NCBI GenBank assembly: GCA_009869945.1
Contig: WIXG01000435.1
Span: forward strand, 1-56,687
Source: Mesaphorura yosii
Lineage: Eukaryota > Arthropoda > Collembola > Poduromorpha > Tullbergiidae
Direction of reading: 5' to 3'
Length of the DNA: 56,687 nt
In this document: piece after piece, positions 11,859 through 20,310 of the stretch
Position numbering within the stretch: position 1 is the first letter of the stretch
Layout: the number at the start of each line of letters is the position of its first letter
Position numbers and translations under genes: made by a program
Notes under the pieces: generated by a model
Database searches by the model: none
What the model saw: the letters and a program-made list of their open reading frames with translations, nothing else
Told to the model about the DNA's origin: nothing

Positions 11859-12446
11859 ATGACCTTTCTTCTTCCACTCAACATCAACATCAACATCACC
11901 TCGGTCGGTCAGGTTTGCCACCAGTTGCGTAATCATTCTATTACTGTACTTCTTTCTGCTACTGCTGCTAAGCCAGAGAATTGTGAACTGGATTTGAAGC
12001 TCACGATCCCCACGTCCGTGATTCTTCAAAGCTCCGCTTGCGCGTGGTCTGCCTACTTACTTGTCAGAGCAACAAAGGAAGACTCGGACACTGTGAACTT
12101 GGTCCTTCTTCGGCAATCGAGCCCTGGAGCCCTATGTTTATGCTTTGCTGTGTGTATGCCTATGCCTTTACAGTACGTAAACTCGTCGTACAACGGAACT
12201 GCATTCCAGAAACTTAAGAATAGGCCTGGACTGGACCTGACGGGACTCACGAGTGGCAAGCGCTCCCAAGTGCCGTACCCAGGCGAAGTTTTGATTGCGT
12301 GTGTCCTGTGTCATGCCTGCACTCAAAATCAGTCCGCATCTGTAATCTCAGTAATCTGTAATCAGCTCAGTCGAGGTTGTCGGAGGGACTTTTACGTTGA
12401 GCCTGATTTTGATTCTGCTACAATCAATGCGTCATATATGCAATAA
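11859..12446 (+). CDS. hypothetical 195-residue open frame
   Basis: An uninterrupted frame from an ATG at 11859; the stop codon at 12444-12446 overlaps an AATAAA at 12445-12450. The protein begins with a hydrophobic stretch followed by Asn-Ile repeats, has about eight cysteines and several N-glycosylation sequons, but no domain I recognise. It fills most of the 1.1-kb gap between the isomerase and the next gene. The length is unusual for a chance frame here, yet codon use gives no strong support and no introns or homologs are visible. Confidence 0.25.
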   Translation: MTFLLPLNININITSVGQVCHQLRNHSITVLLSATAAKPENCELDLKLTIPTSVILQSSACAWSAYLLVRATKEDSDTVNLVLLRQSSPGALCLCFAVCMPMPLQYVNSSYNGTAFQKLKNRPGLDLTGLTSGKRSQVPYPGEVLIACVLCHACTQNQSASVISVICNQLSRGCRRDFYVEPDFDSATINASYMQ

Positions 12447-12835
12447 TAAATTCATCAGAAACTTTTTTTTCTTCGGGGAATCTGAGAATCTATTGTTTTG
12501 TCTTTTATCATTTGAAGGTCATATGCGATGTTAAAATGTAAATGTCTCGAACATCTTGGTCACTTACGCTTATTATTGCATTACGGATGACTTTCTTACA
12601 GGTTGAGAACGGAGATTTTTTGATTCATCGTAAGACTTTGAATGAATTGATGACGTTCATCAGTTGAGAGAGCCGAACCCATAAAGATGAGTAATGAAGA
12701 ACGCAGTTTAAAATTGGAACTTGATCTGTTGCCGTGTTGCCTGTTTGCAGTTAAAAACTCTTGTGGATCTTAACTCTTATTAATTGTTGATTACTTTGAT
12801 TACTGATTAATTTAGTTGAGCTTATGATATTGATA

Positions 12836-13428
12836 ATGGGTAATGTAGAGCCAACAGAGCGTTGTTGTGGTTGTTGTTCTGTACGCACAGGAACCAAGAC
12901 AATTGCTGTACTTTACGTTGTAAGTTTATCGTTAGTTATTAATTCATTCAAAACACATCGCATGACATGACATTTTGCACTTTTCAGATCGGCTGTGTGT
13001 ATACATTATCTTGCCAGGCATACAGGCTCGTGGTTTTGGATCGTGCGTACAACTTGTACCCAACTCCTGAGGTCTTTAGTGACTACTACGGTCCGATGAT
13101 AGCGTCTGGGGTGGCACTCGTCTTGGCTCTGGTGCAACTGATTCTGAATATTCTTCTCCTGTATGGCGCCCACACAAATCGGGAGTCATGCTGTCGTCCT
13201 TGGTTGTACTGCAACTTTGTATTCTGGTACTGCAGCTTGGTGTTGTCGTGTATCGGAGTCGCCTTTGTAATTTTATTCCACATAGACGACAATATCAACG
13301 CACAACACCAAGCTTTACTCGTGGTTGGTGCGGCTGTGATTGGTTCAGTCATTCAGGGTTACCTTCTGAGTGTAGTCAAGAGATACATCGCCGAATGTGA
13401 AGCCTTGGCGGCTCTTCCAGGAAGATAG
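12836..13428 (+). CDS. four-helix membrane protein (DUF4728-like)
   Basis: Two exons, 12836-12919 and 12988-13428, 174 residues. The N-terminus has the run CCGCC followed by SVRTGT, then four hydrophobic segments at about residues 22-40, 60-82, 95-118 and 126-148. This Cys-rich 'CCxCxSVRTGT' opening and four-pass layout is the pattern of the insect DUF4728 family of uncharacterised small membrane proteins. A second in-frame ATG at 12824 would add four residues (MILI); I chose 12836 because family members start just before the Cys cluster. Function unknown; related LAPTM-like proteins sit in endolysosomal membranes, which is only a loose analogy. A long AT-rich tail leads to the AATAAA at 13597. 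Confidence 0.55.
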
Positions 13429-13596
13429 GATTCGTGCATTCCATAAGCCCAGCATCAATTGACAAGTTACATGGTTTCGTGGTATGATAAAGATGACCTA
13501 ATCTAATAAGTTGCCTCAACTCACAATAGATAGTGAGAATTAAATTATCTAAGTCTTATAATAATTATTATAAGGCGTAGTTTAATTCCATCAGTA

Positions 13597-13610
13597 AATA
13601 AATATTTATT
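13597..13610. terminator. palindromic bidirectional poly(A) signal
   Basis: The 14 bases AATAAATATTTATT read the same on both strands, so each strand has an AATAAA. It lies 169 bp after the four-helix protein gene (+) and 8 bp after the stop of the minus-strand zinc-ribbon frame, and could end both. Confidence 0.45.
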
Positions 13611-13617
13611 TCTGTTA

Positions 13618-13920
13618 TCAGTTGTCGCCTTGCCAACCAACAAGTTTTTTCACGCAAAGTTCATGCTGAAATTCTTTGCTGCCTTTCTTCATACAAAGTT
13701 TGTCCCAGTAAAAGATACGCTTGCATTTACGACATGGCACTTTTGTGTCAGGTTTCCCGCAATAACGACATCGTCTCGGGTCAGCCAGCGCCGCATGACG
13801 AAAAATTGTATTTGTGTCATCAATCCAAATTCCTTGATATGCGGTGTTCAGACCTTGATTTCCTGACCATTTCGACCTTCGCTCACGATCCTCAAGTTTT
13901 CCACGTCCAAGCGGAACAAA
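13618..13920 (-). CDS. zinc-ribbon C-terminal exon, protein unknown
   Basis: Open from a TGA pair at 13926-13921 to a TGA at 13620-13618, 100 codons with no ATG near its 5' end, so it would be a last exon. It contains CRYCGKP, then PCRKCKR, then two further Cys and a His (WDKLC ... FQHELC), a spacing of Cys-x2-Cys-x8-Cys-x2-Cys that looks like a zinc ribbon. Such tails occur at the ends of several DNA-transposon proteins, among them piggyBac types, but I cannot assign it. An AATAAA follows directly. Upstream exons on this strand were not found. Confidence 0.35.
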   Translation of the reverse strand, partial: FVPLGRGKLEDRERRSKWSGNQGLNTAYQGIWIDDTNTIFRHAALADPRRCRYCGKPDTKVPCRKCKRIFYWDKLCMKKGSKEFQHELCVKKLVGWQGDN

Positions 13921-13948
13921 TCATCAATGGTGGGTTTCCATCCCTACG

Positions 13949-14594
13949 GTGGTGCGAGATCCTGTGGTCTTTGTCACCTTCTGCACGGAGCAGGACGGGC
14001 CACGTGGGTTCGAGCTGTACTTTCAGAAATTGGGGCCACTGTTCCGGCCCGGACATTTAACAAAGTGCAGTTCAACACATCGGTGGACGCAAACCAGCTC
14101 GCTTACGTACTTCGTGCACGCCGTGCAGGACGGCAGCTTCGGCAACGAGCTGTCGACCCTCGTTTTAATCATGGGCTCCTAAACCTGCAGTATCAACTCC
14201 ATCTGCGCCCTAACGAATGTGAACATCGAATACGAAACGACCTACGGCTACGATGTGCTGAGCTCGGCAGGGTGAACTCACCACCGCATCAACTGCGCAT
14301 GGACTGCGGCATGCTCAATCACTCAACAGCCGCAAACTGGACCAGGTCAAGCGGATATGGTCAACGCAATGAAGCTAGTACTTACTCCCGATGATTTGGA
14401 GTGTGAGGCCATAGTCAGTTATCAGAACAAAAGTAAGTACAGGATCGTGCTCGGACTCGGTCTTCACCTCCACATTGTGACCGAACCAATTTATTGAATT
14501 ACTCGTTCCTCATCTCGTTACTGTTTACACAGGCGTGCGCCAATTATTTGAAGTTCACAACAAGAATTTGTACTCCGCATTTCACTCTGGTTAA
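13949..14594 (+). pseudogene. decayed gene, family not recognised
   Basis: Plus-strand coding-like sequence in several frames. A segment reading FNKVQFNTSVDANQLAY (14059-14110) passes by a frameshift into VHAVQDGSFGNELSTLVL, then meets in-frame stops at about 14180 and 14272. The following stretch ends DDLECEAIVSYQNK with a good AAAA|GTAAGT donor at 14432. A cacag acceptor at about 14531-14533 leads into a last piece ending at 14594. Splice sites plus frame continuity suggest a former secreted or membrane protein. It overlaps the zinc-ribbon frame's upstream region on the other strand. Confidence 0.3.
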
Positions 14595-14851
14595 TTTTTT
14601 ATTCATTGGTTGTACTATACTGGAGTGTGATGACACCGAACACGGGGGATTCGGGGGGTTATCCATAAATGAGCAACACGGCACACAAAATCAGATTTTG
14701 AGAAAGTATTACAATGAGAATCCGATGTAGTTTAAGCCTGAACATAGGTAGAGACAAGTAAGCTCGCCTGAATTCAATTTTTCGTCTTTCGTCTAATATT
14801 CGAAGGTTACAGCTAGTTTGAAGATGAATGTATGAAAAACTGGCCTGAGAA

Positions 14852-16111
14852 TTAAAAGTTCAGCAACAATGAAATACTTTGTTCGACAACCTGCTGGCAA
14901 AATAAGAGAAAAGTTTCATGGCTGAAACGGCAGTACGCGCCGATTTTTGGGCGGTAGAATCCTCCTTTGAAGTATTTCAGTCGCATCTTGAACTCCAGCA
15001 TCTGAGGCGATGGGTCTGCCGTCACCATTCCCTCCCAAAGCTTGAGGACATCCTCCATGATGACATTTGCGTCGGCGATTTCTGTCCAGATTCGCTGCGC
15101 AACGACGAGGATTCCGCCGGCTACCGTCGGGAAAAGGAAGTAAGTGCTCCACTTGAGGTCCCCAAACAGCTTGATCGAAGCGTAGATGCTGATCGTCAGA
15201 GGCACCATCAGAAGGAAGCCAGTTTGGGGCGCGAGGGTTTTGTTCATCGCCGTCTCGTTGTAGCCCTTCCCAAGCACAGTGAAAGTACACATGAGGGATC
15301 TTTCGGCGGCGGTTGGAAATTGCACTTCCCCTTTTTTGCCTTGGTCGCATTCACATCTGAGCAGCACGCTGGCCCAGAAATTGTAGGACTCCACAAATTG
15401 AGCTCCGGCGAAGGCGTACAGGACGATGTAGCCGTACATAAGACGGATAAAAGCAGCATACAAGAAGACCGTGACCACTTCAGAGAGTGTGCAATCGAGT
15501 TGGGGCACGACGTACAAGATAACGTTATAAAAGTACCGACGGAAGGGGTCGTACGGCTCGGAGAACAGGGACACGATCAGTACGGTGTGAATTATCGCCA
15601 ATGGCTCCATCAAGTTGCTGAAGGGGATGATGATGTGACGCTGCTCTGCTTCCTGAGCCTCGACGGCGGTCCGAGGCAGGTGAATCCCCTGAAAGTACGA
15701 GTCAATGAAAAACATGTCGTTCAGCATGTGCACGAGGTCGTCCGTGTGATTATTCGCGAAGTTTGAAATCGAGACTGCGAAGAGCAGCCCACTGAAGTAC
15801 ATTCCCAACACGAATGCCTGGTGCAGAGCAAGCTGGTCCAGGTACAAGTCGATGGCGAGCGCGACACCAAAGTAGACGACGATTGCTTGAAGGCCAGACT
15901 TGATTAAGGAGTTGAAGAAGAGTCTGACCTTGAACTTGGTTCGGACTAAACGAAGCTTGTTGGAATCCCAGTCGCAAGGAATCAGGCAGAAGAAAGTCAT
16001 GAGAGTATACGCGAACTTCAGGCGCTTCAGAGCACGTTTGGTCAGCATTTTCAGTCCGATATTCTTTCCACGACGCGCCGGGTGAGTTGTCTGGCTGAAT
16101 GAAAGAAGCAT
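14852..16111 (-). CDS. gustatory-receptor-like 7TM protein
   Basis: A single exon from ATG 16111, 419 residues. At least six hydrophobic segments can be placed, near residues 30-48, 70-95, 105-125, 165-185, 205-240, 310-330 and 335-352. The last 40 residues run through a Phe/Tyr/Gln-rich helix (FLLFCQQVVEQSISLLLNF), which resembles the final helix of arthropod gustatory receptors where a TYxxxxxQF-type motif sits. A second gene of the same general type is at 50236-51459 and ends similarly (LEFSINLLLTF). Such proteins act as ligand-gated cation channels in sensory-neuron membranes with an inverted topology. Identity is from length, topology and C-terminus only; a different insect-type chemoreceptor family is possible. 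Confidence 0.5.
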   Translation of the reverse strand: MLLSFSQTTHPARRGKNIGLKMLTKRALKRLKFAYTLMTFFCLIPCDWDSNKLRLVRTKFKVRLFFNSLIKSGLQAIVVYFGVALAIDLYLDQLALHQAFVLGMYFSGLLFAVSISNFANNHTDDLVHMLNDMFFIDSYFQGIHLPRTAVEAQEAEQRHIIIPFSNLMEPLAIIHTVLIVSLFSEPYDPFRRYFYNVILYVVPQLDCTLSEVVTVFLYAAFIRLMYGYIVLYAFAGAQFVESYNFWASVLLRCECDQGKKGEVQFPTAAERSLMCTFTVLGKGYNETAMNKTLAPQTGFLLMVPLTISIYASIKLFGDLKWSTYFLFPTVAGGILVVAQRIWTEIADANVIMEDVLKLWEGMVTADPSPQMLEFKMRLKYFKGGFYRPKIGAYCRFSHETFLLFCQQVVEQSISLLLNF

Positions 16112-17702
16112 TTTCTTATGTAAAGCATTTTTGATCTTTGGATAGTGAAAAATCGGTAAGCACGATTTTCTACTCTGGTTTAATCAACTAACTCATAAAA
16201 TATTCATCCCGTCTTGATGCAGAATGCGTGTTCATGGGATCTAACTAGAAATTCTAGGCGTGTTGTCTATTTATTCCCGCTTTTCGGTCAGCAGTGTCTG
16301 ACCACTTTTATTCACAGAATTACATACTTAGAATCGTCAATATTTGAGAAAGCGTTGCATTTCATGTACACCCTGGAGCTGAGAATTTGTTAATTTTTGA
16401 AAAGGGCGAATCCGAATGCGGCAATGGAGTTTTTATTCTTTTTATGCCTGAATTGCCCGAGTCGCTGCCGGAGCCAGACGAAAGCGAGAATCTAATGAAT
16501 ATTAAACGACGTGCCTGGGTGACTCCATACCGCTTATGGGCGAAGCAAACTGGATAGACTGGCTATCTGCTGAATGACTACCCGTTCTGCGATTATTTTT
16601 CCGGACTCCTGTGTTTTGATCAAGCTACATGCCTGTAATGCTATTATGCAATCGAATCGAATTACATCAGACAGCAAGCAGCAGAGAGAGCACGAAACTG
16701 TATCAGGATAATTACGAATACGAGTGAGGCATATGCAAACTGCGTGTCATCAATGCAGTTGATCTTGCTGCCTTGCTCACGAGGAATACTGCCAGTTGAA
16801 TAATGAAAAAGGCTCAGTGTGCGGGAGACATCCCACTACTCACTTATGGAGATAAAAACTAATTATTTATGAACACAACTATCCTGAGTCGAGGTGCGTG
16901 AGTGCGAGTAACCTTTTGAATCCCGCTGCATTTCAAGTATACCGCACTGAAATGAACTCTGAATGCACGAGTCTCACACTAAACAGCAAGGGGGACCCTT
17001 GGTTCACTTTCAGTTTTACATGTTGAATCCCATAAGGAATTTCGGAAAATTATTTCCGACGAATTATTTTTTTCAAAATCTTCATAACTGAATAGTGGGA
17101 TATCTACCGTGCATCATGACCATCTTGGAAGATGGTCAACCCACCAAGAGATTTTGAGTCAAATCCGTCATTATCTACCTGGTAGTATTCCTCGTCAGAG
17201 CCAATGGGAGCCCGATTTCGCTCATTTTTGTGTGCCGATTTATCATCCCATATGACTGCCTAAAACCGCAATCAGAGCACTCACTGCTCAGTTGTCTTCG
17301 AGATTTTGCAAAAATAGATTTTTCGAAGACCATTTACCAGAATTCGTTATGGGAATTAACATGGGAAATTACTCGTAGCACGGCTCGTTCCTGAGTCACT
17401 TGCATCTTAACTAACCGAGGCCCGTGGACGGCATGATGCGATGAAGTTCCGAAAGTCCCAACAGTCTTTACACAATGCGCTCTACGTCTCATCTCCTTGT
17501 GGACAAAATTAAATTAGTGATGCCCTCGCCGAAACTGCTACCATTGTCACCATAGTATCCATAGAAATGTTTTCATTTATTCATTGCCGAATGGGTTGCG
17601 ATGTAATTTCATGTGTTTCAATGCATAATCTGTCAGTTTTCAGGCATGCCAGCGCTTGTACGATGAAGTGGCGTGCTGGCGGCCTTGTCAGTGTCGTCAT
17701 CG
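16112..17702. other. 1.6-kb AT-rich intergenic region, nothing assigned
   Basis: No open frame above about 60 codons and no tandem repeat. The bases upstream of 16111 should hold the promoter of the receptor gene. I see no RNA gene and no transposon ends. Confidence 0.5.
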
Positions 17703-18641
17703 TCACGGACATAGATTTTGGTACATGGCGTTAATCTTCCGCCCATCATCAAATGATAGGTAATCGTATGGCCCAAATGGAACGTCAGGGTCGGGCTGTC
17801 AAGGTCAATGCAAATGACGATGACACGGCTCTTACTGTTTTCAGTCATTTACTTGTCTGTATGGGCACTTACGTAAGGAGCCATTGTATCCAGTCCATTG
17901 ATCGAAAACGCCTTCCTTGGATACTGCATGACACTCAAGTAATCGTATGGGAAGCCGAATGTCAGCCCGGGCACCTTGTCAAATGCGTACCACAAGGGTG
18001 GTTCGATATTTTCCCAGTAAATCTGCACGTAATTGTCCCGGTCTTCCCGCGAGTGTTCATGCTCAAATCCGACGGCGTGCATCAATTCATGTGGCCCGGG
18101 CCCCCGGGCACTTATGCAGCCCGGAGCCTCGAGGTTCAAAGCTTGGCGCCCTCCTATGCGTCCAACATACGACCAACACCCGGTTCCAGGCGCCCCACGT
18201 GTGATGTACACGTAATCGGCTTGGGACATCCGTTCTTGGAATCGGACGCAGCTCTTGTTAATGATGTCGTTCATGGATGCTTGAATGATGGCGCGTTCGT
18301 TGTCGGCTAGGAAACAAAAAAGAGAGTCAGACAGCCGGGGGCAAGGCTCCCAATTGACCGGCGGCGCCAGTCGCCAAGTCGTAAATCTTACTGAATGCTG
18401 GATCCAATTGATAAATGATGACACCATTTGGCCAACGATACCGATCACCAATTATTCCGTTCCTCAGCTGATCAGGAGTCAGCAGCACGTCACCACGGAC
18501 GAGCTCCGGCTGGGTTGCGAGTAGAAAGTCCCGCAGGCCTGATTCGTGTATTGGACGAGGTGGTGCGCCAAATCCTGCCGTAGAAAACGCGAGGATTACC
18601 CCAAGCGCGCTGGTTGCCCTAAAGCTCACGGTCGTCGTCAT
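17703..18641 (-). CDS. astacin-family zinc metalloprotease
   Basis: Three exons: 18641-18392, 18306-17873 and 17795-17703, 258 residues. Signal peptide at residues 1-25, short propeptide, then an M12A catalytic domain that opens GDRYRWPNGVIIY. The zinc site is complete: HELMHAVGFEHEHSRED matches HExxHxxGFxHExxRxD, and the Met-turn reads SVMQY. The third exon was placed by eye: after a TTAC|GTAAGT donor, the acceptor at 17797-17796 restores the usual end, LSFDDGRKINAMYQNLCP; other nearby acceptors give an immediate stop. There are no CUB, EGF or ShK domains after the protease, so it is a minimal secreted astacin, like the digestive or hatching enzymes of arthropods. Confidence 0.9.
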
Positions 18642-19018
18642 CCCAAATGAAGGGAAGCATTCAAAATTGCTATATAGTATTGTGGACCATTCGCACTGTC
18701 ATTTTATTGCCAATTTTAAATGTCATACACTTGAACTAATCAGGGCCGGTTTATCATTTGGCTAGTGGAAATTGGTTGACACTGCGACAGCTGACATTGG
18801 CCTTGACTCCTCTGATAAACAAGCCAAAGCCGCAGAAACGGGACGCCACTTGAGCTAAAAACGACCAAAGCTTACCTGCAATTAATGGCCACGTGCACTT
18901 GGACATGGGGAAAAAAATTCAATCATTGACCGAGAGGAATTGCTGTGGAAAAGTCTTCGTATTATAAATGATTAGATGATTAGTGATTCTCACTCAGAAC
19001 CACTGTCTCTTCGTGGTT

Positions 19019-19438
19019 ATGGTGGTAAGCTCCTTCACAGTCTCGCTTTCGGCGGGGTGCGACGAGGGTTGCAAGTCAAAATGTGGAAACTACTGCTGGA
19101 AGGACAAGGTGTGCACCGATCTGTCCATCAACCTCATCAACTCATTCATCTACATTTTCACGTATTTCAAAGTCCTGGGCGGTTCCACGAAAATCAAGCA
19201 CTATTTCATTTACTATGCGATTTGCCTTCCTGAGTCGCTGATTCTAATTTGGCTGGTTTGGTATTTTGACGACCCGACCGGCGTTGCGGAGGTTACGCAA
19301 CTCATTTCACTTCATTTTGGACTCTTTGCGACTGGAATCGTGTTTATGCTCCTCCATTTCATGTACAGAAAAATTGGGCGGTGGCTTTCTTATTTCTTTA
19401 GTGGAGGACACCACTCAAATAGCGGGGAAGTTAAATAG
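19019..19438 (+). CDS. XK-related-like C-terminal fragment with Cys-rich start
   Basis: Open frame whose first ATG is at 19019; the frame upstream ends in a stop after a GTG at 18983. Residues about 12-30 are Cys-rich (AGCDEGCKSKCGNYCWKD). From about residue 35 the sequence has three hydrophobic segments in the order INSFIYIFTYFKV, YYAICLPESLILIWLVWY and FGLFATGIVFMLLHFMY. This resembles the last three helices of XK-related proteins, whose full members scramble phospholipids, but a full protein has some 400 residues and the N-terminal half is missing. A tccttcacag at 19031-19040 could be an acceptor, making this a last exon starting at 19041. Either a partial gene whose first exons are lost or a small new gene. 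Confidence 0.4.
   Translation: MVVSSFTVSLSAGCDEGCKSKCGNYCWKDKVCTDLSINLINSFIYIFTYFKVLGGSTKIKHYFIYYAICLPESLILIWLVWYFDDPTGVAEVTQLISLHFGLFATGIVFMLLHFMYRKIGRWLSYFFSGGHHSNSGEVK
19041..19107 (+). repeat. direct repeat, copy 1 (Cys-rich segment)
   Basis: About 65 bases nearly identical to 19903-19969, differing at about six positions. Both copies are preceded by a possible splice acceptor (cacag or cgcag) and encode SAGCDEGC followed by SKCGNYCWK. Confidence 0.75.
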
Positions 19439-19439
19439 A

Positions 19440-19902
19440 GTCCGAAAGCATTCATACATATTCAATGTCAACAACTCAAATTTGCAATGACATTGAAAAG
19501 CAACTTCGAATTGACTTACCGGTTCAGGGCATTTTTGGCAAACCGACACTTGGAGCAACCCGGGGTTCATGTAATTTGCCTCCACCAGCTGGACCTGGTC
19601 TTCGTTTTCCGCTTCAGCTTCGATACGGTCTTGGCCTGGGCTCCCTTGCGGAGGAGCTCGTTGTTAGGACACCAACAGCCTCTGACCCTTTAGCTCGTGG
19701 AATTTTAATCTCAACCCGCCTCCGCCATTCGTTCTGTTCCTCAAAAAAGAATTAAACCATGGCACCTTCGCCCAACTGATTTACTTCTTCCTGGTTCCAA
19801 CCGAACTCCGCACATCAACAGCAGGTAGCGCAGTCGATTCTCTAAACGTGAATTCTCAAAAGAATTCCCTAGAAAAATACGCAAATTATCAAACTCTCGC
19901 AG
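19440..19902. other. degraded spacer, one coding-like minus segment
   Basis: On the minus strand 19680-19520 reads through an acidic frame ending in VSVCQKCPEP with a GTAAGT donor at 19519-19518, so it may be an orphan exon. Nothing joins it on either side. Confidence 0.25.
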
Positions 19903-20024
19903 CCTCGCCTTCGGCGGGATGCGACGAGGGTTGCAGGTCAAAATGTGGAAACTACTGCTGGAAGGCGAAGGACGGCCGCGGGCCCGCCTGCATCATGGTT
20001 AATCACGGCCCAAAATTTAATTAA
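19903..20024 (+). pseudogene. second copy of Cys-rich segment, short orphan exon
   Basis: Begins after a possible acceptor (ctctcgcag, AG at 19901-19902). It codes for a Cys-rich stretch of 40 residues with Cys spacing x3, x3, x3, x9 and then a stop at 20022-20024. The first 21 codons match copy 1 at 19041; the remainder (GRGPACIMVNHG) differs from the XK-like continuation there. No exon with an initiator ATG was found upstream. It could be the last exon of a small secreted peptide gene, from which copy 1 was derived, or a dead fragment. Confidence 0.35.
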
Positions 20025-20310
20025 AATACTGAAATCAGAGTCTAAACTTGAACCATGGTTCATGGCTATTGTATTAATTTCGACATCCTTCAACGGCCAT
20101 GTCAAATTCCTGTACCTGTAGTTCGTTAAGTGTTAATTGTTATCTTGATGGTTTTTTCCACGTCATACTTCAGTCTGCACGCGCGGCCAATCTGGGCAGA
20201 AACAGTATTATAATGTAGACTTTACTATTAACATAATAGCATATCCTGATAACATAATAAACTGTTAATAAATTCGGTGCAGACGAAGTGGCTTTTCACC
20301 ACTTGCAAAA

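Noticed and set aside
14918..15766. 282-codon plus-strand frame
   Set aside because: Opposite the gustatory-receptor-like gene, hydrophilic and His-rich as expected for an antisense shadow; no ATG context or homology.
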